Positions 8,114 through 18,328 of a stretch of 64,000 bases of DNA are shown here, piece after piece (the first letter of the stretch is position 1; the number at the start of each line of letters is the position of its first letter). The notes beneath the pieces were generated by a model. It was not told the DNA's origin, did no database searches, and saw nothing but the letters and a program-made list of their open reading frames with translations. The stretch comes from Allolobophora icterica. Lineage: Eukaryota > Annelida > Clitellata > Crassiclitellata > Lumbricidae. The position numbers and the translations under genes are program-made. Location: assembly GCA_963556255.1 (NCBI GenBank), contig OY744608.1, positions 31,187,154 to 31,251,153 of the forward strand, given 5' to 3'.

Positions 8114-10298
8114 CGAGTTTGTAGTGCCCGTATGCCAGCGTTGTTATCCCATCGGCCTCGATCCACTTTTTTGTGTCTAATGGAGAGAGGCTGATCTTAT
8201 TCTGCTCGTACACTCCGATCTGGTGGTCGTGGCTTCGAATCACGACTTGTGTGTGCCGCATCTCTTCTCGTTCGAACAGGCATTCCTTGTATAGCTCGTG
8301 GTGCAGATCCTTCTTCACAACTGCTCTCTGAACATCCTTTGCTTTCCACATCTCTGAACCGCCCGATTTTAAGATCGAGTACATCTTCGGACGCAGTCCC
8401 ACGAATTGGGTTATGGCAACTCCGTTACATTCATCTTTGAACTTTCCCACGACTTTCTTGTTCTCGACGTCGTAGTAGGGGCTGTCTCTTGAAAACTCTG
8501 AGAGGTCGTATAGGTGTTTTTTATTCCACATATCGGCATAGGCGTTCGGAGTTTCCACCTGAAATAACAGGCTGTCAGTGTCTATATATAGCAACTGGGC
8601 TTTTTCTCCGTACTCGTTTTTCACATCGTTGTACCAGAAGTCGTACATGAGATGCTTGCTGAGGTCCAGGACAGCCTGACCAACATATACAGGTCTGTTT
8701 AAGTTGAGCTTGTTCTTCAAACTGTGAATCGCGGCGAGTTGGTCGTTGAAGATTTTCCGTGATATGTAGACCGGGTCGGCAATTAGTTTACGAAGTTTGT
8801 CAACTTTTGAGGTCGGTACTAGGTCAACTCTGATTCTTTTTCTAAGATTTTCCATGGTTTTTCCATAAACTGCATTATTAGCCAGCTTGAAGAAATCTTT
8901 TTCAAATTCTGACGTTGCCTTCGCTCTCAATTTCGTGTTCATCTCGATGTATGGAGCTATCCACGCCTCCTGTCTAAACTTAATAGCACGATGAATTTTA
9001 GCAACTCGCAGGCCCAACGAGTGGTATAGTTTAAGATTTCTATAATGGACCACATACCGCTCCTTAGGTCGTAGGCTTGGTACTAACTTCACATGCTTTG
9101 TGAACTGGCTTCCCAACTCGTTCATAAGCACATTCTGATAGTCACTCAACCACTCCTCCTGGACTGTCAGGGTCTCCGGTGCTATGGGATAGTCGCTATG
9201 TGCATTGTGAATTTGCTCCGGGTACTCGAGATCGACTTCGAGCAGGAAGCCTTCAGGCGCGTCGTCTGGAGTTTCCAACACTTCGTCGAGAGTTGGACTC
9301 TCCCAGCTGAATCCTCCAACTGGCAGTGGCTGTTGCATCGCCCAGCCGTAAAGATTATTCGCGTCGAGGTACATGATCCAGTTTTCTGGCTTCGTGGTAT
9401 CATGATCTGGACATAGTGGGTTGTTGGCCTTTGCGAAGCGCTTGGATACCATCGAGATTCCACCTCTGAGGCCTTTCTCTACGAACAAGTGCATATCTAC
9501 ATCGGTGAGAAGTTCGAACTCGATTTTCGTCTTTTTCAACAAAGCGTCCCAGGTCATTCCTGGTAGGCTGAAGTAGTTAGCCGGGCCCAGACTGTAGTGC
9601 TTCATCGAAGTGGATCTGAAGGTCTCGAATACATCGGCTAGTAGAAGTACATCCGTTCGGAGGTACAAGTCGTGATAGTCGCCCAGAGTCTTACATTCAA
9701 ATTCATCCCATACTCTTTGAGCGTGTTCATAATCCGCATCAGAGATGTTCTCTCGGGACAGCCTGCTGTAGAACGCTTCTTTGGGTGGAAGTCGATCTTC
9801 TTCGAAGCGGTTGTAATCGTCAATGTGCTCGTAACAATATACGCCCTTTCGCCTCAAAAGATCTAGTTTTGTCCTATCATTGTGAAGGAAATTTTCCTTT
9901 ATATATGCCGTTGTGATTTTCAGATCCTCTAGCGACAGATTTCCTGATAATTTATCCAACGAGCTGTTTAGAAACTGGAGACTATCAATGAACTGTAGTT
10001 GTCCAATGTTAAATGTCATGTATTTCTCCATATTGTTTGGGATGCAGTTAATTTCAGTTTCCTCATCCTGTGCGGCCTCACAGCTACCTATCGCTTGCAT
10101 GATGAGATGACTGTCATAGCCTCGTAGATTGTGGAAGACCACTGGTACCTTGCACTTATCGGCATATATTCGAAGTTTAAGGTTGCAGGCGTTATGAGCG
10201 GCACCTCGGTACTTACCGGTAATGTGACAATCTGTTCTTAAAGCGGCTGCCAGACTAACCGCCCGTCTCCCACGATTCTCCCATATTTCCACATTCAT
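8103..10298 (-). CDS. Protein-primed DNA polymerase B of the Polinton, N-terminally truncated
   Basis: A 731-codon frame contains the zinc-like CHITGKYRGAAHN segment (24-36), exonuclease II HNLRGYDSH (56-64), exonuclease III YLRTD (212-216), motif A LDANNLYGWA (311-320), motif B KLANNAVYGK (471-480) and motif C YIDTDS (571-576). All polymerase active-site residues are present. Family members usually exceed 1,000 residues; the exonuclease I motif and everything before it are missing. Conserved sequence stops near 10,230, where the first ~20 residues become unrelated, and repeat-derived DNA follows. A 5' deletion or repeat insertion has therefore removed the N-terminus, so proofreading and probably protein priming would be defective. 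Confidence 0.9.
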   Translation of the reverse strand: MNVEIWENRGRRAVSLAAALRTDCHITGKYRGAAHNACNLKLRIYADKCKVPVVFHNLRGYDSHLIMQAIGSCEAAQDEETEINCIPNNMEKYMTFNIGQLQFIDSLQFLNSSLDKLSGNLSLEDLKITTAYIKENFLHNDRTKLDLLRRKGVYCYEHIDDYNRFEEDRLPPKEAFYSRLSRENISDADYEHAQRVWDEFECKTLGDYHDLYLRTDVLLLADVFETFRSTSMKHYSLGPANYFSLPGMTWDALLKKTKIEFELLTDVDMHLFVEKGLRGGISMVSKRFAKANNPLCPDHDTTKPENWIMYLDANNLYGWAMQQPLPVGGFSWESPTLDEVLETPDDAPEGFLLEVDLEYPEQIHNAHSDYPIAPETLTVQEEWLSDYQNVLMNELGSQFTKHVKLVPSLRPKERYVVHYRNLKLYHSLGLRVAKIHRAIKFRQEAWIAPYIEMNTKLRAKATSEFEKDFFKLANNAVYGKTMENLRKRIRVDLVPTSKVDKLRKLIADPVYISRKIFNDQLAAIHSLKNKLNLNRPVYVGQAVLDLSKHLMYDFWYNDVKNEYGEKAQLLYIDTDSLLFQVETPNAYADMWNKKHLYDLSEFSRDSPYYDVENKKVVGKFKDECNGVAITQFVGLRPKMYSILKSGGSEMWKAKDVQRAVVKKDLHHELYKECLFEREEMRHTQVVIRSHDHQIGVYEQNKISLSPLDTKKWIEADGITTLAYGHYKLVNG

Positions 10299-10299
10299 A

Positions 10300-10500
10300 T
10301 TTGAACATCTTCATTGGATTCCTCTTACTGCCCGCATCCAACTAAAGGTACTTATATGACTTAGTTGGTCCTGCCACAGCTTTTAGTTGTCTTTAAACTT
10401 GCCTTTATTCTCGATGGAGCACTGGGAGCGCCTCTGCTTGGTGGGCTCTTGGTAGAGGCACTTATAAGTTTTGAAATACAATACAATACAATACAATATC
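10300..10500 (+). repeat. Retroposon tail (L2/SINE-type) with (AATAC)n end
   Basis: GGGAGCGCCTCTGCTTGGTG, then GGTAGAGGCACTTATAAG and an AATACAATACAATACAAT run form a diverged version of the GAGCGCCTCT...GAGGCGCTATATAAAT tail seen elsewhere in the window. It lies directly against the broken end of the polymerase gene. Confidence 0.55.
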
Positions 10501-12249
10501 GTAGTGTACTGTGTAGTGTGTAATTTGTGCATTAAAGTGATTGTGTAATATATTATAGTAGCAATTAATTAGTTTCTATGACCCGATTGTAATAAGATTA
10601 ATGAATTTGTTATTTATTTCTAATGAAATATATTACGTCACACATCTTTTAAAGTTGCGACCCCTAGATATGATATAAATATGAAAATTAATTATTTCAT
10701 TAACCAGTAGATGAGGGAGCTTCTGTTTATCATTGTCTGGTTGAGGCAACCGCTAGGCCTATTTGCCCCACCCTAATGCGCACGCCACGGCTCGGTGCCT
10801 CTCTTATACAAAATGGGGTCATAGGTGAAGTCAAACCGGAATGTTGGTCGACCGGAGTTTGAGCGGGAGGCGTGCCGTGGAAAGCCAAGAGTGTGTTCAG
10901 CGACGGCGTTCGGCCTGCCGCGGCTAAGGGATGGAGTGTGTGGCGCCGGAGTATTTTACGATTGTCCCCACAAAAGGGAAGTTCTATAACGGTGGGCTGA
11001 ATCCAAAGCGGCTCGACTGGCTAGCAAGCATAGATACGACATAGAAATGTCGTCATTTTTATATCATAGCTTAAAAGCCATGATAGCTTCTATAGTGCCT
11101 TATAGGGGTGAAGTGAAACCGCTAGTTCCAGTCTGTTCATATTTTAACATTTTCTGTTTTTTGTTTGTTAACCTAAGACAGGAATTACAAGGCAGAAATG
11201 TAATATAGATTTCGTGCACGGCACAAAATTTTAATGATAAAATAAAAAATAAAAAAGCGTTAATCTACAAGAAGGGATAAACATGAACTATCGCTATTTT
11301 ATTGGTATGCGGACAAGCGCAAGTGAATGTAAGTCCAAACCAACTATAGTTCCAACGAACCTTACTGTTGGGGTTTCGAGGGAACCTTGTCATAGACTCC
11401 TATGTATATAGAAGTTCACGGCGCGAATAGTGGCAACCCTATCTGTATTTTCCCAAACCTCCTCCAATTACTCATGCATTAATATGATCTGCCCACAGAC
11501 AAAGAATAGATAATGCTTTATCTATTCTGTGCCACTGATCAATAACCGACATTTGCCAGTGGTATTTGCTGCCTTCCACTCCCGTCACCCAAAAAATGGA
11601 CAAGAAATGTGTTTTTTGATAAGTGTGATAAGTGTAAACAGATTAACATTAGAAAGAAATAAATATGATTGAAAGATAAAAAGATCTTGTTAAAACCCGC
11701 TGGCTGAAAAATTTACTCTCTTATTTATCTTAATAATGACAGTCTCTGTTCAATCTTATTGGTGAAATGATAATTGGCTAAGACTACTAATTGGCCGAAC
11801 ACGATAATGAAGACACGAAAATCGAACGTGACGTCATAATGGCTAATGACGTAATTGGAGGCCGTGAACAAACTTAGTGTAATTGCTGCTAACGATTAAG
11901 ATTCTACAAAATTATCCAGTGAATTAGACATGACATGAGTGTACACAAGCAAGTAATGAAAAACACGACAAACTTGAATAACACGAATGCTCCTAGTGCT
12001 GTGACAGCAATGCATTGTCCTCTTTGTTGTTAGTTGATTCTGTTAGTTGTGAGAGATTGGAGCATGCGTATTTCAGTACAGTGCTGTCACAGAGTTCAGA
12101 AGACGTTATTTTAAGTGCTGCGCTTGGAATGGGCTCCTCGTGGTTACTGCGGCTACTACCTCTGAGAAGTTTACCTGCATTTCATAAATCACTTGAGTTT
12201 TTTCTTTGGCTGGGAGAGCTCCTGAGTAGGTATCTTGAAGGGTCGCTAT
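10501..12249. other. Non-coding; GC-richer island and SINE tail
   Basis: I see no gene. A GC-richer island at about 10,770-11,020 (with GCGTGCCGTGG and GTTCGGCCTGCCGCGG) stands out from AT-rich flanks, but I cannot assign it. Near 12,215-12,249 the string CTCCTGAGTAGGTATCTTG followed by AGGGTCGCTAT is a diverged SINE tail, continued at 12,708 after an inserted element. Confidence 0.4.
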
Positions 12250-12707
12250 GGGGTGGTCCATAAAGGACGTCCGCAAAATATGACCCACTTTGGACCCCTC
12301 CCTCCCCCCTTGTCCGCATTTGACCTTACCCTCCCTCCCTCCCTCCCCTTTGCGGATGTCCGCACGCCTAATTTTTAATGTCGTCGTCATTTTTTTACAA
12401 TTATTCCACAGTTCCTGTGCACATTTAAGTGACAGTTCAGGTTTCGTATCGCAGGATGTGCAGTAATAAAAGCCTTTTTAAAGTCGCAGTAAAAGTTATA
12501 CCATGCATGAAGTTTTAGGCAATCACTTCACTGACCTTTTTGTCCTTCAGGTAAGGCTGAAACAAGGTGGTGTTTAAAAAACTATCAAATTTAAAAGTTT
12601 TGATGCGGACGTCCGCACTGGTCATGACCCTCCCTCCCCCTCGTCTGCATTTGTCCGCATTTCGATGACCCCTCCCTCTTTGCGGACGTCCTTTATGGAT
12701 GACCCCT
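12250..12707. mobile_element. Terminal-inverted-repeat MITE inserted in a SINE tail
   Basis: The left end GGGGTGGTCCATAAAGGACG (continuing TCCGCAAA) and the complement of the right end, GGGGTCATCCATAAAGGACG (continuing TCCGCAAA), match except at two positions. Subterminal CCTCCCTCC runs occur on both sides. Flanks CGCTAT and ATATAAAT fit insertion into the CGCTATATAAAT tail of a SINE with a short AT or TA duplication. No coding capacity. Confidence 0.75.
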
Positions 12708-14117
12708 ATATAAATTATCAGAATGAATTAATGAATATCTGTGCAAACATTCTCAACTTGCACAGTGCGTGTCTTTCGATCAGTTAGAAGTAGTTTCAGT
12801 GCCTTATGAGTGCTTTCTGAAAGGCAGTACTTGAATATTCGAATACACACAAGGCCTTAGTGGGGTGTAATCTAAAGTGTGTGCGTATACGTGTACATGC
12901 AGATAGGTAAGATGCTGGCTGGTTTGAAAGTGCGACTACATGTATATCGTATGAACATTTTGCTTTACTTCGCAAATCCAGGTGTATGGTTCACTTCGAG
13001 GCATTCTGCAGTGTTTTGCTTGTGATATTAGTTTGAGCATTATCTACACCCTAATATACAGTGTTCAAACTTCAAACATCTCCAGAATGTAACTGTAATC
13101 CGGTGCATGGTGCATTTCGAGAGAAACTATTCAAAGGTGCTCTGCCTCATTATTTTATTATTATATGAAGATTTCTAAAACACAAGTTAATATAACTAAA
13201 TACACCATATGTGTGCTAGTAGCAGATCGGTAGTCAGATGACGTGAACAAATAAGTCTTTAATTTCTTCCTGAAGCTTTCGGTACCATAAATGTTTATAA
13301 AAATGCAATTTATATAGCGCTACTTCAAAAACAAAATCAGAGGTGCTTCCTACATTTGCCTAAATGACATTAAATGTCACTAAGGACAGAACATTCTTCA
13401 GTTAGCAAAAAATAGACAACTATAGATGAGACGGCAGTAGCAGGCTAACACACAGCTATCTGTTCCCCCTCCTTCCAAGCTTTTTCATCAACGAAAACTG
13501 CTGCAGCAGCTAATCTACCTCTTCTCCTCTCTGGCAACCAGACTCCGACCGCAGTGCTAGTGAATAAGCGCTTAGCTTTAGAGTAGTGCTTTTGAAACTT
13601 GAGTTTATGATTACGAACAGTTTAATAGGCCTTCTGAGTTTAAGAATAAAAGGCTCGTCAGTGAGCACTCGACGCTCGTCAGTGAGCAATCGACGCTCAA
13701 ATTACTCGAAAATCGCTCGTTGCAGGCTCCACAGCATGTGTCTAGCCCTGCCAGCATTTTCGTGGGCATGAGACGGGACTCGTACGGGTCCCACGTGAGA
13801 ATATCGGCTCCATGCGAGCAAGCAATGAGAGAGGCCTAATCAACGAATTCCCATCCAGATTTGATAATCACAAACTCCAAATTTCTAAAGCACCACTAGA
13901 AACCCAGCGCAGGGCACCAGCTTATTCACATATTAATGTCAACATTTAAGACCACTGTCTAGGCCTATTGTAGCAATTACATATAAGGTAGAAAAATCCA
14001 CATGGAACGGCAGCATTCTGGAAACCAGACTCAAGTGGTTTCTTTCTGAACGTGATACTGCTACAACTTCTCTTTCAAGTCATCAGGTCGTGGGCTACAG
14101 GAAATGCGACTGAAATG
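12708..14117. other. Non-coding stretch
   Basis: It starts with the remainder of the interrupted SINE tail (ATATAAATTATCAGAATGA). Beyond that I find no gene, RNA or clear repeat; 13,300-13,325 has another TTTATATAGCGCTAC string of retroposon type. Confidence 0.4.
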
Positions 14118-14214
14118 TCATCTGTCAATCATTTCTTCTTCCAGTGATGTCTGTTGTTGACAGAACATCCTGTGAAACGCCCAGTCGAGTTCTTGACATT
14201 CTGCACTGCAGTAC
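14118..14214 (-). CDS. Possible terminal exon with half of a MYND zinc finger
   Basis: On the minus strand, after ACGACAG at 14,215 (a plausible but pyrimidine-poor acceptor), the sequence encodes YCSAECQELDWAFHRMFC, the classic second half of a MYND finger (CxxxC...H...C), then QQQTSLEEEMIDR and a stop. MYND fingers bind proline-rich partners in transcriptional and chromatin regulators. The first half of the finger should be in an exon upstream (higher coordinates) but is not recognised; an endonuclease fragment of a LINE lies there. It is either the last exon of a gene with a distant upstream part or a processed remnant. Confidence 0.45.
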
Positions 14215-14317
14215 CTGTCGTCAAGAAATATCGTTACATTAATTATGGAAATACGTCGGCAGCCTTGACTAAGTGAACAATACAGTTTGTCATCAAGGAA
14301 ATGAAACAGAGGAATTT

Positions 14318-15430
14318 TCAATTGGAGTTGCACAATGCATGGAGAAAGGCATAAGGACTAACTGCGGACACGGCTATGTGCAGTAGATTTGGCCAAATTA
14401 AAGGCCTGGAGGTAAGAAGTAAACCAAGGGTTGTGGCGTGTGAACTGGGTTTGGTGATGAGTGGCGCATGAATGTCAAGGAGGTTGGAAAGTGTGGAATT
14501 GTAACAAGAGAGCAGGTCATCAAGGGAAGAGGGAGGATTTAGAACCAATTGTGAATCAAGAATATCTTGGATGAATGCCTGACGGTCTATGGATCCGGTG
14601 AGACGGAAAGAATGAGTCGAGGGAGGAGGCCGAGCAAAAGGCTTGATGTCAAGGTCAGCCATGATGAGGTAATGATCGGTAATGTTCAGAACTGAGTGTG
14701 ATAGTTTGGGAGATAAGAGGGAAGCGTCGGAGGTGATGAGATCAAGGGTGTGATTTTTGACATGGGTCGGGAAGTAAACATGTTGGGTGAGATTGACTGA
14801 GGACAGTAGGTTAAGGAAGTCTGAGGTAAGAGGGTCAGATGGATTGTCAACATGAATGTTGAAATCACCGGTTAGTAAGAACTCGTTTGGAGTGGCGGCA
14901 GCAAGAGAGAGGAGAGAGCCAAATTCATCAAGGAAGATAGAGGGTTTGAAGGAGTAGGCGGACGAGGTAGGAGGGCGATAAATATTGAAAACTGTGAGCA
15001 GGTCGGAAGCAAGTCGAAGAGTAGTGGAGGAGCATTCGATAGAGCGGAATGTATGGCGAGAGGAATTTAGGACGACAGCTGGTTCACGAACCAAGAAGGC
15101 AGTGCCGCCCCCATAAACTTTTGCAGATTTTGAGGAGGAGGTGATGCGGGGAAAGCTTTGCAGGGAGTAACCATGAGGAGTGCATTCAGAGAGATGAGGG
15201 CCAGAAGACGAAGTAGATATCCATGTTTCTTGAAGAGCAATGAGATCAGGAGGACGGCAACAGGTGACAAGATCATTTAGGGCGATGGAGTTTTTTGGGT
15301 TTAGGAAAGACCGAATATTTAAAGAATAAAGTAGAAATTTCTTGCTGGGAGACGTGGATTTATGAAGTGAAGAATGTTTGCTGGGACCAGGATATGTTTT
15401 GATATCACTGGAAAGCAGAAGAGTGAGCAA
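14318..15430 (-). CDS. AP-endonuclease domain of an L2/CR1-type LINE ORF2, truncated
   Basis: A 370-codon frame begins LTLLLSSDIKTYPGP, the typical lead-in (SGDI..NPGP) of this LINE group, then SLNIRSF, LQETWI, FNIYRPP, LTGDFNIHVD and ITDHYLIMADL, the endonuclease catalytic blocks. The frame stops before the reverse transcriptase, and after residue ~340 similarity fades. The normal final SDH block is altered to TDH. It is a 3'-truncated LINE fragment and not a host gene. Confidence 0.85.
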   Translation of the reverse strand: MLTLLLSSDIKTYPGPSKHSSLHKSTSPSKKFLLYSLNIRSFLNPKNSIALNDLVTCCRPPDLIALQETWISTSSSGPHLSECTPHGYSLQSFPRITSSSKSAKVYGGGTAFLVREPAVVLNSSRHTFRSIECSSTTLRLASDLLTVFNIYRPPTSSAYSFKPSIFLDEFGSLLSLAAATPNEFLLTGDFNIHVDNPSDPLTSDFLNLLSSVNLTQHVYFPTHVKNHTLDLITSDASLLSPKLSHSVLNITDHYLIMADLDIKPFARPPPSTHSFRLTGSIDRQAFIQDILDSQLVLNPPSSLDDLLSCYNSTLSNLLDIHAPLITKPSSHATTLGLLLTSRPLIWPNLLHIAVSAVSPYAFLHALCNSN

Positions 15431-16069
15431 GATTTGTCGGGAGTTTATGGCAGAAGGATGAAATATGGGACGGCGAATGATGACGGCGAATGAAGCAGAA
15501 GGAATGGTGTTGAAATGAGAATACTGTACAGTGGCCGTTGGTAATGCAAAATTTGGGTACGAGAGGTGTTTAGGTCCGATGGGATTTACAGATAGTGATT
15601 AACAAATTTTCAGCTAGAAGGATGGCAAAACGTTTTAATTATTAACATCATTTTTCAGTTGTTAGATATTCAAATAATTAAATAAGACACAATTATTGCC
15701 TTCATAGTAAAATGCTAGTATTAAGAGCCTGATTTGCATTTTGTCTTCATTAATCCATTTCATTTCGATTTTTTTTTATTTTAATACATATGGTAGCCCT
15801 ATTGCCACTACCGTATTGGAAAGAAATCAACTCCGCAATGCCATTTTTGCTTGGGGCCCCGCTCATCGCTTTGCTGCCTTGGGCCCCGCACACCCTAGGG
15901 CCGGGCCTGCTCGTACACTGCCTAACTTGTACTTATTCAAAAAATCTTTACGCGACTCCTACAGTGGAGTCATAGCTTCTTCAGTTTTGTTGTCTTTACA
16001 ATTTTCATCACTGAGTTTTCTTGCATAAACTTGTGATTATTTCTTTATTTGCTTCAGAGATTTAAATCT
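15431..16069. other. Non-coding stretch, probably LINE 5' end and unique DNA
   Basis: Sequence directly upstream of the endonuclease (15,431-15,600) may be 5' LINE sequence. GGGGCCCCGC-type strings occur at 15,850-15,905. No gene is seen. Confidence 0.35.
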
Positions 16070-16234
16070 CGGGCTAGCACGGTCCCAACACGGGGACCTT
16101 ACATGGCGTGGCACCCATTCAAACGGGCAGCGGTGGTGAAGGATCTCACCCGATCAATTCATTGAAAAATGAGCAGGGTTGAGGCCATATACGGTCGCTA
16201 TAAAAAATCGCGTACATTTACATTTACATTTATC
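16070..16234 (+). repeat. Retroposon 3' tail with (ACATTT)n, second copy
   Basis: GTGGTGAAGGATCTCACCCG, ATTCATTGAAAAATGAGCAG and GAGGCCATATACGGTCGCTAT lead into TACATTTACATTTACATTTA. It matches the copy at 2627-2735. Its last bases supply the target duplication of the following hAT element. Confidence 0.55.
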
Positions 16235-16774
16235 CAGTGATGGGCAATAGTTAACTAAAAAGTTGCTAACTTTTAGTTTAACTAAAAAAATTTAGTTAAG
16301 GATGAAGTTTAACTAAAATAAAATAGTTTAGTTAAAACCATAGTCTGTTTAGCTAAAAAAAATTAGTTGCTTACTAAAAAGTTTAACTAAAAAAATCAGC
16401 AATATGCAACTATTTTTCCACAATGAATTTTGAACACTGTTAACAGAACACATTTTAACACTGCATGGTTTTAGCATCAGCAGCCTGTGTTTTCAAATTC
16501 ATACACTACTTGCAGTACACCTGTAACTGTATGCTAGAACAGTACACATTGCGTAGTTTGAAGTTGCAATTGTTATTGACGCTCTGCATTATTACAGTTC
16601 ACTAAACCTCTGTTATTGTGAAAATGTTTGTCGTAAAAAGTTGGAAAAAGTTTAACTACTTTTTTAGTTTAGTTAACTAATTTCCAAAATCAGTTGCCAA
16701 CTTATAGTTAAACTATTTTATTTTAGTTGGAAAATAGTTTTAGTTTAACTAAGAAAAAATAGTTTAGTGCCCAT

Positions 16775-17388
16775 TGTCACGGTCCAGCATTCCTGACAAT
16801 GGTGATCTGACGCAGACAGGGCGCTACAGAAGCCGGACCTGTGGAACTCGCCGTTCAACCGTCAGAGGTCACTCAGTTCGCCAACGGTCAACGGGCGAAA
16901 GGCCATTAATTCATCGTCTTTCGGATAACGGTTCCCACCGGGGCATCAAGGGCGAGCGGCGAAGGTGGACCCAAGATGGCGCCCGTGGCTAATCGATTGG
17001 ACACGGTCAATCTCGTACGCCCGACCACGGAGGACGGTCTGTCAATTACGACAGTTGGCACTCGTTAAGGCGATAAGCGAACTGTACATAAGGCCGACTG
17101 AGGCTGGCCGCGGGAGGACACTGGCGGAGAACTTTGACGGAGCGACACCTGACGGCAACTGGGAGAACAAGCTTTGAGTAGCATTGCTGCACGAACCATC
17201 AGACTGAGAACGTTTGAGAACTATAGGGTCGCTCGATTGTAATTCGCCAAGTGTACCTCACGATTTCTTTTAAGTATTCTATCTCTGTAGTTGTCATTTT
17301 AATAATAAATATTAACCTTTCCTTTGCACCGAGTGTTATTTGTCACGACAAGGGCCTTCTGGCAATATAGATCGCTAGAGTCGTGACA
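16775..17388 (+). repeat. 5' LTR (614 bp)
   Basis: It begins TGTCACGG and ends AGTCGTGACA, with an AATAATAAAT poly(A)-signal-like string at about 17,300. Relative to the 3' LTR I see two substitutions, within GCAGACAGG and within CACTCAGTT. Confidence 0.95.
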
Positions 17389-17391
17389 TTA

Positions 17392-17412
17392 CTGGTGTCA
17401 GAAGTGGGATTT
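17392..17412 (+). promoter_or_regulatory. Primer binding site, tRNA-Leu type
   Basis: Three bases after the 5' LTR, TGGTGTCAGAAGTGGGAT is complementary to the 3' end (with CCA) of animal tRNA-Leu of the kind ending ATCCCACTTCTGACA. This is the usual position and length for reverse-transcription priming. Confidence 0.8.
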
Positions 17413-17578
17413 GAGGTTTAAGTGCTGCAGGTACCATCAGTGACCAGCAGCCGTAATCAGGCGGTGCAGGAACGGAGGAACCAACGCAGAGATACGAGAA
17501 CCACATGGTCAACATCCGAGACGCGCAACCAGAGATCGAGCAGACCAGCTGAACCAACTGGAGCACGAGCGAATTGCA

Positions 17579-17958
17579 GGCGGTCAACCGAGGGATCGGA
17601 GGGAAGAATCGCAGACAGTCAACCAAAGGATCGGACGGACGTGTCTCAGGCGGTCAACCGAGGGATCGGAGGGAAGAATCGCAGACAGTCAACCAAAGGA
17701 TCGGACGGACGTGTCTCAGGCGGTCAACCGAGGGATCGGAGGGAAGAATCGCAGACAGTCAACCAAAGGATCGGACGGACGTGTCTCAGGCGGTCAACCG
17801 AGCGATCGGACGGAAGAATCGCAGACAGTCAACCAAAGGATCGGACGGACGTGTCTCAGGCGGTCAACCGAGGGATCGGAGGGAAGAATCGCAGACAGTC
17901 AACCAAAGGATCGGACGGACATGTCTCAGGCGGTCAACCGAGGGATCGGACGGAGGAC
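17579..17958 (+). repeat. 70-bp tandem repeat (five copies plus part of a sixth)
   Basis: Copies start at 17,579, 17,649, 17,719, 17,789, 17,859 and 17,929 and are nearly identical. Each unit is two related ~35-bp halves (GTCAACCGAGGGATCGGAGG and GTCAACCAAAGGATCGGACGG). Because 70 is not a multiple of three, all three plus frames read the same three peptides in rotation, giving several overlapping open frames (17,422-18,222, 17,574-18,119, 17,711-18,154) of doubtful coding value. Confidence 0.9.
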
Positions 17959-18328
17959 GGGCAATTCGCAGGACGGAGAAGAGACCGAGACGATCCACGG
18001 ACGAGGAAGCACTCAACAGACGAGGCAACCCGGAGAGGATCGAACAGACGAGGAGGCGATCAACAGACGCCAACTCAACAGAGAACAGGCGAACCGGCAG
18101 ACGACAAGGAAAAGGGTAGGACTCTTACGTTGTTGGCTGGGTTCATCTGGGTAGTCGTGGGAGTGGCAATCACGGGCCGAGAGTTGGCTGCGGCGAGTGC
18201 TCCCTACCGACATCATCTATAGAGAATTGATTGAATTGCAGTTGTGCATTGTATCGGCGACTTGCATACTTACTGGACTGTCCCACCTTCTTACATACTT
18301 ACTAGATCCGTCCGACATTCTTTCTAAC

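Larger units (their letters stand above)
1..10298. mobile_element. Polinton (Maverick/adintovirus-like) element, partial
   Basis: Co-occurrence of an A32/FtsK-type packaging ATPase, a parvovirus-VP1-like phospholipase A2 protein, a DDE integrase and a protein-primed family B DNA polymerase is the signature of Polintons, large self-synthesising DNA transposons related to adintoviruses. Capsid and protease genes are not seen and would lie left of the window or be lost. Terminal repeats are not visible. The right limit is taken at the point where polymerase similarity stops and SINE-tail sequence begins. The intergenic part contains a later 2.87-kb insertion. Element identity is firm; its exact limits are not. 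Confidence 0.85.

Noticed and set aside
8249..9866. Plus-strand frames over the polymerase gene
   Set aside because: Antisense shadows of the polymerase reading frame.
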